Part shown: piece after piece, positions 22,341 through 33,185 of the stretch
Layout of the letters: the number at the start of each line of letters is the position of its first letter
How positions within the stretch are numbered: the stretch's first letter is position 1
NCBI GenBank assembly: GCA_964035575.1
Contig: OZ037899.1
Location: forward strand, 1,240,001 to 1,304,000
DNA length: 64,000 bases
Direction: 5' to 3'
From: Rhynchopus sp. YZ270_cl-10
Lineage: Eukaryota > Euglenozoa > Diplonemea > Diplonemida > Diplonemidae
Translations under genes and position numbers: made by a program
Notes under the pieces: model-generated
Databases searched by the model: none
What the model saw: the letters and a program-made list of their open reading frames with translations, nothing else
Told to the model about the DNA's origin: nothing

Positions 22341-23579
22341 ATGGTCCTGAGAATAGGAGGGTTGTGGCGGGTGCAGGCACGCCACGCGACGTCGGGTGCA
22401 ACACCGAAGAGTGTGCTGAGGGCACAGCAGCGTGCAGCAGCTGCTGTGAAGTGTGCTGAAGAGTCGAAGGCTGTGGCGCAGAAGGAGAAGAAGAAGGCGC
22501 GTGAGCTGGCAAAGGAGTACGCTGAGTGTGCACGAAAGGCAAAGTGGTTGAAGGCGAACGCGGCCAGGGAGGATGCGATAAGAAAACGTGCGCACCTCAG
22601 ACGCAAAGCAAAGATCGAATCGGAATACCTTGCACGCACGAAGATCGAAAGAGCAGAGGCTGCGCGTGCGATCAAGAAGCTGCAACTCGAACAGCTCAAG
22701 AAAAACTTACAGCGTGCACGAGTCAAAGCAGACCGCGGAGCAAGGCGCTCTGTAGCAGATAGGAAGCGTGCAGCAAAGCTCAAGGCAGAGGCTGTGAAGG
22801 CGGCGAGGAAGGCAAAGGAGAAATGCAAGTTGGAGGCAAAGCGGAAATTGGTATGTGGCAGGGTGTTGGAGGATTTGGCCAATGGTACACAAACGAAACA
22901 ACACACCCCAAGATACAGATACGCGATAAGAAGCGCAAGCTCCGCGAGTCCGGCCCTGTCGCGAAGTTCCAGCTCTTCGTCTCCCAATCCACGAAGGACG
23001 GGAAGAAGTCGCTTTCCACTGCCGCAGACGAATGGAAGGTATAGAACAACCACAACTGTTTACACACCCCCACACACACATTTTAACCTTTTCAAACTTT
23101 ACACTTTGGTAATTACTGAAACAGCCTAGCCAGGGTCAATTGAGGGGGTTTTTTGGGGTTTTACTGATTTTGTATGCCATGATAACATCATTTAAGTACT
23201 CCGAGCGAGGTTTAGGTTCATGAAAAGCAACCCTTTCCTTCTCTTATACTTTCAATTCGTGTGAACTGAAAAGTATATGAATCTAATTCTCTCGTTTCAT
23301 TTCTTTCACCATCCCCAGGGCATGAGCGAAGAGGAGAGGCGACCCTACGCAGACGAGGCCAACAAGAACCTGCAGAAGCGGAATGAGATCCGGCAGAGCC
23401 TGAAGCGGCCCACGGGGAAGTACGCGTCGTACATGAAGCAGCACTTCCCGACAGTGTATATGGAGGTGCTCAAGTCCTCGAGCAACCGCAGGGAGGCCTT
23501 CCGTCTCACCGTTGCTGCAGTCGCTGCCAAATACAAAGCAGAACATGAACCCCGGCCACAGGGCGATGGTGACAAATAA
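22341..23579 (+). CDS. Two-HMG-box protein with mitochondrial-type leader
   Basis: Three exons, 22341-22850, 22919-23038 and 23319-23579, introns 22851-22918 and 23039-23318, all phase 0; product 296 residues. The N terminus (MVLRIGGLWRVQARHATSG) is Arg-rich, without acidic residues and amphipathic, as in mitochondrial presequences. Residues about 25-175 form a Lys/Arg/Ala/Glu-rich helical segment. Then an HMG box: PVAKFQLFVSQSTKDGKKSL ... AADEWKGMSEEERRPYADEA, followed by a second, weaker box starting at KRPTGKYASYMKQHFP. Tandem boxes behind a leader is the layout of TFAM and of kinetoplast-associated DNA packaging proteins, so a role in compacting mitochondrial DNA is plausible. A nuclear HMGB role is the alternative. 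Both introns are needed to join the box. Confidence 0.75.
22851..22918 (+). other. HMG gene intron 1
   Basis: GTATGT donor, AGATACAG acceptor, 68 bp, phase 0. Confidence 0.7.
23039..23318 (+). other. HMG gene intron 2
   Basis: GTATAG donor, pyrimidine-rich CACCATCCCCAG acceptor, 280 bp, phase 0; lies inside the first HMG box. Confidence 0.75.
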
Positions 23580-25033
23580 GCAGGGGGAAAAAAAGAAGAA
23601 AAAAAGCAAAAAAAAAAAAAAAAGTTTAAAAGTTGCAAATGTAAACAGGGAGAAGTGTGAGCGCACACCTCCCTTTTGCCACAGCTGAAAAGCTACGTTG
23701 CGTGAGGTTTTCGACCTCCCTTTTTGGGTTGGAACTCTGCCTTAACATTTTTATATTTATGGTAAAGCAAAATGTGAAAAGGGAAGACTGCGAGCAATGC
23801 CTTGTCTGATGATGAGCTAGTAGTTGGGAGGGTTTGACGTGCAGCGGAGAGGGACAATCTTCGGACGGAGTGGCCTTGGGGGAAGTTACGGGTGTTCTCA
23901 AAAGAGATGTGCGCCACCCACACTCACCATACATAGAAGAAATTTGACCGACCAAATAAATGTAAAAAAAAAAAAAATACGATAAAAAAAAAACGGGGTT
24001 TGGAGGGTACCAAGGTTTGGAGGTTTTCAGGGCTTTTCAGGCTTTTTTTAGGCGATTTTTAGAATTTTACAAAAATAATTGCTCTACTTCCTATTGCCTG
24101 GACCCAATCAAGACGTCCCTGATATTTTTTTTTTTTTTACTAGAGTTCACTACCAGTAGGGTTTACTAATCTTTCGGCACACTCCTTTCTTAGGCCCCGT
24201 TTTTGCCCCCACCCCAACATCTTGTCTTTTTGTGACAAAAAAACAAACAAACAAACAAACAAACAAAACGAACAAACAAACAAACAAACAAACAAACAAA
24301 CAAACAAACAAACAAACAAACAAACAAACAAACAAACAAAACGAACGGACACACAAACCCTAGCTTTACCAAACGTACACAAACAACAAAAAAAAAAAAA
24401 AAAGGAACCCGCCACTTTGCTGGGGGTATTACAACAACAAAAAAAGCATCATTCTCCATTTCCCCCCATTTTTTCACACATTTTTGACGCTTTGTGAAAA
24501 GCTTTCGCAAGCAGCATTTTTTTTTATTACCGTGCAATTATTGACTCGTCACAAGATCCTGTTGCAGGAGTGCTATTTGAAAACCACAATTTAACGGCCA
24601 GGGGTACAATTAAGTATTGTTGGTGTGGCCGACGACCCCAAAATGGCAGAAAATAGCACAAAATAGCACCTCCCGTCAGCTGCACCAAATTGTGCTAATT
24701 ATACGCCGACCCGCACACCCGTGGAACATGCAGTTCAAGATGCATTTGTGACGGAGAGACAGCCTCTCTTCAAACCCAGTGTTGTTCCAGCGCGATAACG
24801 ATAATGGTAAAGATGTGTTGTGCACGAGAGGCACATTGCATCTTTCAATTTTTTCAATTATTTTCGGTTGCAATCGCGAGAGGAACTTCTTTTGCAGGGA
24901 CGAACAGGGGGTTTTTTTTTAGTATTTTACTATTATCATTTCTCACAATACCCCACCCCGGCTACCCGCCACACACACACACACCCTTCAGCTGCTGAGG
25001 GCGTCTTCTTCTGCCCCTCTCTCAAGCAACACA
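23580..25033 (+). other. Spacer with AAAC array and hairpin
   Basis: No gene seen. 24238-24341 is an AAAC tetranucleotide array with two CG interruptions. 24622-24690 is the second arm of the inverted dispersed repeat. 24811-24843 is an ACGAGAG-loop hairpin. 24985-25033 is a pyrimidine-rich tract ending in CTCAAG before the next ATG. Confidence 0.55.
24238..24341 (+). repeat. AAAC tetranucleotide microsatellite
   Basis: About 26 units of AAAC with single ACG interruptions near 24269 and 24340. The complement reads through as a Phe-Val-Cys-Leu repeat, which is a by-product. Confidence 0.95.
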
Positions 25034-28000
25034 ATGGACAGCATCGCGACTGGGTCGAGCGACACCTTCAAAGCCAAGCTTGTTGAGTACTACATCAAAT
25101 ACGATCTGAAGTGGTGGCTTGACACCGACGCGAAGTATGCTGATATTGCTGCGGCTGCGTCGCGCTGCGACAACAAGAAGAAGCAGAAGGACTTTGTGAA
25201 GACAAAGTTCAAGGAGTGGGGGCTGAAGGACAACGGCGAGCCGAAGGACAAGAAGAAGGAGGAGGGGCGGATCAAGGCGCGGGCGGCTGCGTTTGTTTCC
25301 GCTGCGAAGGAGCCTGCCAGCGTCACAGAAGGCATCCTCAAATCGGTCAAAAGCGACGGCGAAGACGCAACCTTTGCAACGCTCTTCGAACGCTATCAAG
25401 TAGCCGACGGCCGCATCCCTGACCCAGACCTCCAGGCTGGTGGCCAGCAGGGGGACGGAGTCCCTCTAGAAATAGAAGGAATGGAGTTCTTCTTCGAAGC
25501 CTTCTACCAAACATACAACCCTGACGGCAGAGGGAAAATAGAAGGCATCCTGAAAAAAATCAATGACGGAGACAAAACCTTCGAAAACTATGTCGAGTCT
25601 CTGCTGGGCGCCTACGGCGAAAAGGGCGCGGTGCCCGAGGAGTGGGACAACGACGTCTTCTCTTATGGGGTCTTGGTGTATTTGTTCCGCAACTTCTTTG
25701 CGAAGTACGATAAGTCGAGGATGGGGGAGGCAGAGGAGCTGGCGAGGGGGCTGATGGAGAGCGAGGCGATTGAACAGGATGTGAGTGACAGGTGGACGCA
25801 GCTGTGTGGTGAGTACGATGCTGACCCTGGCGAGTGGGATGTGGAATTCCCGCCAGCGCTGCGGGACGGCCCGCTCTTCAACGACGACGACGACGCAGGC
25901 AGCGAGCACAACACCAACACCGACCACGACGCGCCTGCGGAGACCTCCTCCGCACAGCAAGGGGAGAGCCCCGACAGCGACGACCCTGCGCGCCTCGCCT
26001 CCCTCGAGGACTTCTTCCGCACCTTCTGTGAGGCAGACGTCCATCGTGCCGCAGAGCTCGCTCCCGGCACCGAACCCCTCCTTGATGTGCTGGCAACGCT
26101 CTATTCAGAGTACAACGTCTCGGAGGACGACTCCTGGGCCTTCGAGCTTCCCATCCGCTTCGGGCAAGACGCCTTAAAAGAGGACTACCGCCAGCGCCTC
26201 AGTGAGTTCTTCGCGCAGAACGCCTCGACCATGAAGCGTCGCCCCTCGAATGTCCCGCAGGTGGTCGACAGCAACGTGGCACGCATCCTCGACAACGCGC
26301 TTCCCGACAAAGAGTTCTGGCCCACCTTCTACGCAGAGTGTGGCGTCGACTTTGGTGTACCGTGGCCGCCGTCTCGTTTGATAGGTGCACCCCCAGCACG
26401 GTGTCCAGGGGATGTTGCAGAGCAGCCACAGCCGTTTTCTTCGAAGACCAGTGGTGTGGGTGGTGGTGGTGGTGGCGGTGGTGGTGGGATCTCGCGACAC
26501 AACAGCATGGTCTCGCAGCGTTCTACAGGGTCAGCAGCCGCGATGCGGTCGCGGAAGAACAGTCTTCGTTCGAATGTGAGTGATGTGCTGCGTCTCGGGG
26601 GTGGTGGTGGTGGTGGTGGGCCTGGCCTGTCCAGACAAAACTCACTGCGTTCTGTGCGGAGTACTGCGAGCGCAGCGCCTGCCGCACCGCGGAAGTCGTC
26701 GATGTCAGCGTCGGGAGGTGGCATGGCGGTGCCGGGGGTCATCTCCTTCGTCGCGCTTGACATCAGCAGAGTGTGCGACTCGGAGAGCATCCGCAAGGTC
26801 TGCAGCGCACTCCGCTGGGACCTCGCAAAGAACTTTGGGCACCCTTTAGAGGATACTGTCATTGATGCGTCGCGTGGCGGGCTTTTGACAGCGGAGTTCC
26901 ACTTCAAGGCGCAGGGTGAAAACGCACACCACGTGCACGCGTCTGCGAACATGACCCTGCAGAAGCGGAACCTGCAGTTCCCCTCGTTGTCGCAGGAGTA
27001 CAAGAACGTAGCTGGGGTGACGCCGAACACGGAGGTGTCGTACGATAGGACAGACATCCGCGCACCGTTGAGTCTGCGCGACCACCAGGAGAGCATGAAG
27101 CAGGCAGGACAGCATGCGCGCGCAGAGCTGCGTGAAAAGCTGGAATTCTTCCACGTACGTCACGCACCGACGGCAGACCTCGCGAACGTCGACCTTCTTG
27201 TCGCGAAGAGCAAGCTTGACGAGGTGGACCTCTTCAAGGCGCTGTACTCACGCTACGGTCTGGGGCAGTACGACGGGGCGTACTCTGGCGATGAGTGGCG
27301 GAGTCGGTTGCAGAAGAACTCACGGTCGCAGATGGCAGGTGGGAGTGGTGGGGCAGACCTGCATGCACGGCTGTATGCGTACTTCACGGGGCTGCCTGCG
27401 GACTCACCTACATCGTGGGGGGCACACTTCCGGAAGCACCCCGAGCAGATAGACGAGAAGGTGGAGGAGGCGATCCTGACCCTGCAGACGACAGGCATGC
27501 ACGACGCAGCGCTGTTCCGCAAGCTCGACGAGACGTACCGCAACACACAGCACCCCTCCGGCGTTGCGCTCCTAGACGAAGAGCGTGTCCGCCGCCGCCT
27601 CACAGAGTTCTACATGGCGTACAACCCTGCAGAGCTGTACAAAGTCGAGCTCGCCATGCAAGCAGGCCTCTCAGAAGACATCCTCTTCGTGCGTCTCCAC
27701 GAGAAGTACGGCCTCCCGCCGCCCCTCCCGGCAAACCGCCTGCAGGAGCAGGCAAACCAGCAGCAGCTCTTCAGCACACAGCAGCTCCATGCACCGCACA
27801 GCGCTGTGCGCAGCCTGACTGTCGACGCGGTTGCCACACCGCACAGTGCTGTGGCTGTGGGTGCTGTCGACACACGCGAGAGAATGCTTGCCGAGCGCGA
27901 GCTGGCCCTCGACCGCAACACCGAAGCGCAGGCCCGCTCTCTGCAGCTCCGCGAAGACTCCCTCGTCGAGTGGGAGCGGCAAAACCTCAAGCGCGAGGAA

Positions 28001-29728
28001 GCCCTGCGCCAACGCGAACACGCCCTCGCACGCCTTGAGGAGCGCGAGCTCATTGTCACCGGGCGGGAGCAGGCTGTGTCCGACCGAGAGGCAGGCCACC
28101 ACCACAGCCACCACAGGGGACGTGGTGCGCAGAGCCGCTCTATCTCACCTGCACCGGAGAGCGGCGTCGCGTCCAAACTGAAGGAGCAGGAGGAGAAGCT
28201 GCGGGTGCTTTCGGAACGGCTGGACCGCCAGGTGCGGCAGGTGACGGAGCGTGAGGAGGCTGTTGCGGTTCGTGAGGCGGGCATGCTGGAGACGCACAAC
28301 CCTGCTGCTGGCATCATCGCAGAGCAGATGAAGGCGCTTGAGGAGCGTGAGCGTGTGCTCGCTGCGAAGGAGGCGGCGCTGATGCAGAGCACCCTCGCAG
28401 CGAACCCTGCACTGCAGCGCGAGAACGCGCTCGACACAGCGAGCACGCACCTGACACTCCGCCAGCAGGACTTCTACCACCAGGAGGGCCTCCTCGCAGA
28501 GCGTGCCCTGCAGGTGCAGGACAAGGAAAGCGTCCTCCTCCGTCGAGAGGCCGAGATCGAGGAGAAGAATGCACGGCTTATGTTCCTCTCGGGTGAGCAG
28601 CCCCACCTCACGGTGCAGCAGCGGCAGGTGCAGGAGCACGGAAGGGAAGTCGAAATGCGGGACCAAGTCGTCTCAGGGCGGGAGCGTGCAGTCACGCAGC
28701 GGGAGCAGCAGGTATGGATACGGTCCCCTTTTCCCCTTATTTCCTCGATGGCTAAAAAAAACTGTTCGGATTGTGATCAAATAGATTTGTGTAATATTCA
28801 GCAAATTGCAAACTACCACAATGCAGATCACGGAGCGTGAGCTTGCCCACCAGACCGCACAGAACACCGAGGAGACGTCGTACCTCGAGCGTGAACGTCT
28901 CCTCTCCCTGCGTGAGGACGACCTCCGCGAGCGTCTCGACTCTTTCGAAGACACTGAACGCGAGGCAGAGCTCAAGCTGCGCACCGCCATCGACAAAGAG
29001 GAGCAGGCGGACCTGCGTCTGCGTTCTGCCACCAAGCTTGAGGAGGAGCTGCAGGTATGTCGAAAAATAAAAACACACATTTCTCCATAATATTATGTTC
29101 ATCAATTTGGAAGTTTTCCCCTTTCCTCCACTCCACCTCTATCATCACTCATCCACAGCTGCAAGCCTCCGTACGTGAAGCTGACCTCCACGCAGCCACA
29201 ACACGTGCACAGGAACGCGAGGCAGAGGCGATGGGCCTCATGTCTGTCGCAGAAAACAAGGCGGGAGAGCTCGAGCGCTGCCGTGCGGATATCGAGCGCG
29301 AGCTGGCTGCCCGCGAGGACCGTGTCGCGATGCAGGAGACAGTGCTGCACGAACGTACGAAGATGCTCAACCGGCGGGAGGAGGACATGGACCGCAAGGG
29401 GCGCTACATGGAGGGACGTGAGGGTGCGCTCAAGCATCGCGAGAGCATCATGGGCACCACCATGAAGGAGGTTGAGCGGAGGACAGCCACGGCACGATCG
29501 ACAGGGATTGTCACTGTCTCACCGTCGCGTGTGCCGCACACCAGTAGTGCAATCGCAAGTGGGGCAGGTGCAGCTGCTGCCCCTGCCTCCATGTACGCAC
29601 CTGCAGCCCTGCCACGTTCCACCATACAAGACGACCTCGACTCGATCCGCACCACACTCGCATCGCTCACCCTCCCCGTCCGCGAGCCTGCAGCAGGGCT
29701 CTCATCGCCACCCCTCCCACAATATTGA
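25034..29728 (+). CDS. 1,491-residue coiled-coil protein with FYxxYNP/LxxKYG repeats
   Basis: Exons 25034-28711, 28827-29054 and 29159-29728; introns of 115 and 104 bp, phase 0. The first ~850 residues hold spaced degenerate repeats such as FFEAFYQTYNPDGRGKIEGI and FYMAYNPAELYKVELAMQ, each followed by L(F/Y)xxLxxxYGL-like strings (LFKALYSRYGLG, LFVRLHEKYGLPPP). I know this repeat type from conserved hypothetical and flagellar/cytoskeletal proteins of trypanosomatids, which supports a euglenozoan source. Two glycine runs (26455-26485, 26600-26620) act as linkers. From about residue 950 to 1,390 the chain is a long coiled coil rich in RExxLxxRE heptads. The C terminus is Pro/Ala/Ser-rich. Likely cytoskeletal or flagellum-associated; no motor or enzymatic motif seen. 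An acceptor-like CTCTCAAG ends 8 nt before the ATG. Confidence 0.8.
28712..28826 (+). other. Coiled-coil gene intron 1
   Basis: GTATGG donor, ACAATGCAG acceptor, AT-rich, phase 0; the coiled-coil heptads continue uninterrupted across it. Confidence 0.8.
29055..29158 (+). other. Coiled-coil gene intron 2
   Basis: GTATGT donor, TCATCCACAG acceptor with pyrimidine tract, phase 0; flanking exons continue the same coiled coil. Confidence 0.8.
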
Positions 29729-30604
29729 AGTTGAAGCGAGCGCATCCAGAATTTGTGTATGGGGCGGTGCACGACAGTAGCGTAAAAAAAAACATAGGTT
29801 ACCCGATCGTAGGTAACCCGTGAAAAAAAAAGAAAGAAGGCGAATTTTCCAGAGTTTTCCCTATCTTATGGGTTGACTTATAGCTCATGTATCATTTTTT
29901 TTTGGTGGTTTTTGGCGCAGGGATCATCTTACCAGACTTTAGGCAGAAAAACCCCCGCCACTGCACTGAACCTAGATTATTTTTTGTTTGTTTGTTGTGC
30001 CGGTGCACGTCCGTTGCGACGTTTGCAATATTTCAAGTGAATGTGGCCGTGTGATGAAGCTACGCAGGGTTTTGAGTACTTTTTTGCTTCTGCTGCTTCT
30101 CCATGTGCTTCCCATTTCCCCCCCGTACTTGTGTCCTGCTACGAGCATTATTTCGGGATCTGCAGCAAAGTAACCCCCCATCTGTTCGCTGGTGTGCTAT
30201 CTCCAACCACTCCCATTCAAAAGATGGGTGCTGTGTGTCTGTGCATCAAAACCTGTTTTTTTGATTCTCTTTCACATATGTTGTTTTTGTTCGATATGTT
30301 TTGGCAGTTCCGTCGTTAGAGCTTCCCCCATTTCAGGCCCCCTCTCTCTCTTGTTTTTTTTTTTTTTTTTTTTTTGTATGGGAACCCATTTTCACCCGAG
30401 ATTCCACCCCAAATGTTTTTTGTATCCCCCAAACATTTCGCCGAAAGAAGGTCTTTTTCTAGAGTTTTTTCCCCCATAAAAAAACAAATACAAAAACAAA
30501 AGTGACCCCGCCACCACCTCCATTAACACTTCCTCAACCCTTCCGGGTTCAACCCATTGCACCCTGCACATTCCCCACTACCACAGCATACACAAAACAA
30601 CAAA
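29729..30604 (+). other. Spacer before the H3-like gene
   Basis: No gene seen. A T17 run lies at about 30355-30374. 30571-30586 (TTCCCCACTACCACAG) is a likely splice-leader acceptor, 18 nt before the ATG of the histone-like gene. Confidence 0.55.
30571..30586 (+). promoter_or_regulatory. Possible splice-leader acceptor of the H3-like gene
   Basis: Pyrimidine-rich run ending in CCACAG just before CATACACAAAACAACAAAATG. If used, it excludes the in-frame ATG at 30557 from the mRNA and makes 30605 the start. No in-window cis donor pairs with it. Confidence 0.4.
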
Positions 30605-31063
30605 ATGCGCTGCAAAAGAGTTGTGCGTCGTTCCGCTGGGAGTGGTGCTGTTGCGAATGCGAAGAGGCTGCAGAAGAAGCCGCAGTCGCAGCTGTGGGCG
30701 CATGCACCTATGTCACGGTTGATTCGTGAGCTGATGGATGATGGTGGCAACGATCGCTCGCGTGCAGGGCTGCTGACACATCTGCACGAAGCGGCTGAGG
30801 CGTACGCTGCGACTCTTGTGCGCGACGCTGCGGTGATAGCAACTGCATGCAACGCGAAAACCCTCAGGGCGGAACACTTCGAGGCAGTCGATGCAGTGCG
30901 TGGCATCGCCCCACGCAGTCGTACTCCTCGCAGTGGAGAAGGCGGCAAGAAAAAAAAGTGCGCCGTACGCAGGACAGTGAAGAAGGCTGCCCAAGCCAAG
31001 CCTGCAGCAAAACCCGCAAAGCGCGCGACAAAAAAATGCGTGAAACGGAAACCAAAAAAATAG
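30605..31063 (+). CDS. Divergent histone H3-like protein with H1-like basic tail
   Basis: 152 residues. Residues 19-101 align by eye with histone H3: KRLQKK with the RRYQK segment, PMSRLIREL with PFQRLVREI, LHEAAEAY with LQEASEAY, then TACNAKTLRAEHFEAVDAVRG with [22 protein letters not shown]. The N-terminal tail has only about 18 residues, with none of the canonical K4/K9/K27 context. After the fold comes a 50-residue Lys/Arg/Ala/Pro-rich tail (AQAKPAAKPAKRATKK) of the type found in linker histone H1. The predicted role is DNA packaging in the nucleus, either as a special H3 variant (centromere, telomere, developmental) or a non-nucleosomal DNA-binding protein. An in-frame ATG at 30557 would add 16 non-basic residues; I prefer 30605 because of the acceptor at 30586. 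Alternative: another histone-fold family such as NF-Y or H2B-like. Confidence 0.7.
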   Translation: MRCKRVVRRSAGSGAVANAKRLQKKPQSQLWAHAPMSRLIRELMDDGGNDRSRAGLLTHLHEAAEAYAATLVRDAAVIATACNAKTLRAEHFEAVDAVRGIAPRSRTPRSGEGGKKKKCAVRRTVKKAAQAKPAAKPAKRATKKCVKRKPKK

Positions 31064-31646
31064 GGAAGACTTCAAGTATTTTTTAGCGTTTTTGCGTTTT
31101 CACCTTCTTGGACAATCTTTTTAGAGCGAAAAGAAACGCCTTATCCGGGTATTGTTGACCCCGCTTACGTAGAAAAGTATCTCTTGAAAACCGTCATGAA
31201 AGGCACTCTGCCTTTTTTTGGCTCTGAACGTTTCCCTCTCCCCCACTCTAGAACGCAACTATAACCAAAAAGAACCCACCCCTTTCCACACTGCATCAGT
31301 TTTCTTCGAATTACTTACAAACACATTGGACAATCCGGCGTGGTGGCCAGAGCTGCAGTAGTCTGCTGCGCTCTGCGCCCATCCCCCCTTCGGCAAGAGT
31401 GTAAATGACGCCCCAGACATGCATCTTCGAAATCAGCGTTTATCACATTTATGCTCCCGGTGTCCGTCACCTCAGTAAGAGTCCATATTTCGGTGTGTGC
31501 TGTTCGGTGTTACTCGCCGTGCACAACACAATGGGCAATATTCGGAATTACTCATAACTGTTCCTATCCAGGGATGTTTCAAAACTGATTTTAACAACAC
31601 AACACACACCACACCCGCAGGCACAACACACCTTCTCCCCTCGGCC
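31064..31646 (+). other. Spacer between histone-like and coiled-coil genes
   Basis: No gene seen. Possible acceptor (CACACCCGCAG, 31610-31620) before the next start. The open frame running through 31497-31646 into the next gene lacks coding character. Confidence 0.4.
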
Positions 31647-33185
31647 ATGCCGAGCACCTTCAGAAGCAAAAGCGCCAAAGCGATGCCCACTGCGAAGGTG
31701 AAGGAGAAGGACAAGAGGGAGGACGCACACCACCGCACCACCGCCTCCGCTGCCGCCTCTCCACCTCCTCCTGCACCCGCAGGCACATCGAGCCTACAAA
31801 GGGAGATCGCTGCGGCAGTGCAGGAGTGCAGCACGGGACAGGCAGGGCAGGCGCGCACGCAGCACATCTCGCGCAGTGTGCAGGATGTGTTGGGGGCACT
31901 GCGCAAGATGGCAGAGGAGGTGCAGCAGTCGGCGCGCACGCACCAAGAGGAGCAGCAGCGGCTGGGCGAGCTTCTTGCGAAGTCGAACGCAGAGACGGAA
32001 CGCATGCGTGCCAAGGCTGCTATGGTGGAGCGCTTCTTTGAGTCCAAGATCGATGAGTACAACCACCTGCTGCAGGAGGAGCGCCGTGCTGTGCAGGAGA
32101 TCAAAGACAAGAACAGTGCCCTGCAGCAGCGCATCGCCCGTTGCACCTCCTGTGCGAAGCAGGACGACGACGTGCCCAGCTATGCAGGTGGTGGTGGCAT
32201 CCAGAACTTCGCAGGGATGGACAAAGACGCGCAGGTGAAGGCGTTGCTAGCAGAGCTGAAGCACGAGAAGGCGCAGAGGCTTGCCTCAGAGGAGCAGGGG
32301 AACCGCATCCAGGCGGAGCAGGGGCGCACCATTGGGAGTCTCGAGCAGCGCAACAAAGCGTTGCAGCAAAGTGTGCATGGGTTGCGGCATCAGCAGCGCG
32401 AACGGTCCATGTCGCCTGCGGCACAGCTGCGGGAGCAGCAGCGTCCGCCGCCATTAGGGGGTGCAGGTGGTGGTGGTGGTGGTGGTGGTGCCTCCTCCTT
32501 CTCCCGCCGCGCCAGCCACAGCAGCAACACTAACGTAAACGTATCCCCCGATGTCGGTGGTGCAGCTGCCGCCTTTGCTGCGGCACGTAGCCGGAGTGCG
32601 TCAGTAGACAGCACCAATGCCGTGCAGCAACAGCAACAACAACAACAACAACAGCAACAACAACAACAACAGCAACCACAACCACGCAAATTCAGCACCG
32701 CTGCAACCCAGGACCGCAGCACCAAAGACCCACAGCCTCAGCCTCAGCCTCAGCCCCGCGATGTGTCTCTTGAGGTCGTGCTCCCGCCGCCTGCGTTAGG
32801 TTCGCCTGCAGCCTCACGTCGCGTGCTGTCCCCCGTGGCGGCACAGGGGATGGGTGCGGCGGTGGTAGTGGAACGGTCGCCGAACCAAGGTGCTGCTGGT
32901 GGTGGTGGTGCTGGTGGTACGCTGCGGCCCCAGAGCACAGCAGAACGCGACCTGCCAGCTACCCCGGCACTGCCGTCGCCGCTGCCTGCAGTGTTGGAGC
33001 GGGTGAACTATCACTTCAGGGACAGCGAGCCAAGGGGTGGTGCTGGTGCTGGTGCTGGTGGGCGCAGTGCACTGTCAGTAGTGTCGCCAAGCCTTGATAA
33101 GCGCTTTTCCGAAGGCGCCACGATAGACTCAGTGGAGGAGCTCGACTCTGTGCTGAAAGCCCTGCAGGAGACAGTACTGAAGTAA
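31647..33185 (+). CDS. Coiled-coil protein with poly-Gln and poly-Gly runs
   Basis: 512 residues, single exon, start at the first ATG that precedes the charged N terminus (MPSTFRSKSAKAMPTAK). Residues about 50-170 and 195-260 are predicted coiled coil (LGELLAKSNAETERMRAKAA; ALLAELKHEKAQRLASEEQG), separated by a CTSCAKQ segment. The second half is low complexity: poly-Gly (32465-32490), a Gln run of about 20 residues (32628-32680), QPQPQPQ, and Gly-Ala repeats. The C terminus ends in a short helix, EELDSVLKALQETVLK. It resembles cytoskeletal or basal-body scaffold proteins only in composition; no family recognised. The stop codon lies 6 bp before a sequence shared with the inside of the MITE at 40531. 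Confidence 0.7.
   Translation: MPSTFRSKSAKAMPTAKVKEKDKREDAHHRTTASAAASPPPPAPAGTSSLQREIAAAVQECSTGQAGQARTQHISRSVQDVLGALRKMAEEVQQSARTHQEEQQRLGELLAKSNAETERMRAKAAMVERFFESKIDEYNHLLQEERRAVQEIKDKNSALQQRIARCTSCAKQDDDVPSYAGGGGIQNFAGMDKDAQVKALLAELKHEKAQRLASEEQGNRIQAEQGRTIGSLEQRNKALQQSVHGLRHQQRERSMSPAAQLREQQRPPPLGGAGGGGGGGGASSFSRRASHSSNTNVNVSPDVGGAAAAFAAARSRSASVDSTNAVQQQQQQQQQQQQQQQQQPQPRKFSTAATQDRSTKDPQPQPQPQPRDVSLEVVLPPPALGSPAASRRVLSPVAAQGMGAAVVVERSPNQGAAGGGGAGGTLRPQSTAERDLPATPALPSPLPAVLERVNYHFRDSEPRGGAGAGAGGRSALSVVSPSLDKRFSEGATIDSVEELDSVLKALQETVLK

Noticed and set aside
24140-24415. Protein with Phe-Val-Cys-Leu repeats on the minus strand
   Set aside because: Translation of the AAAC microsatellite.
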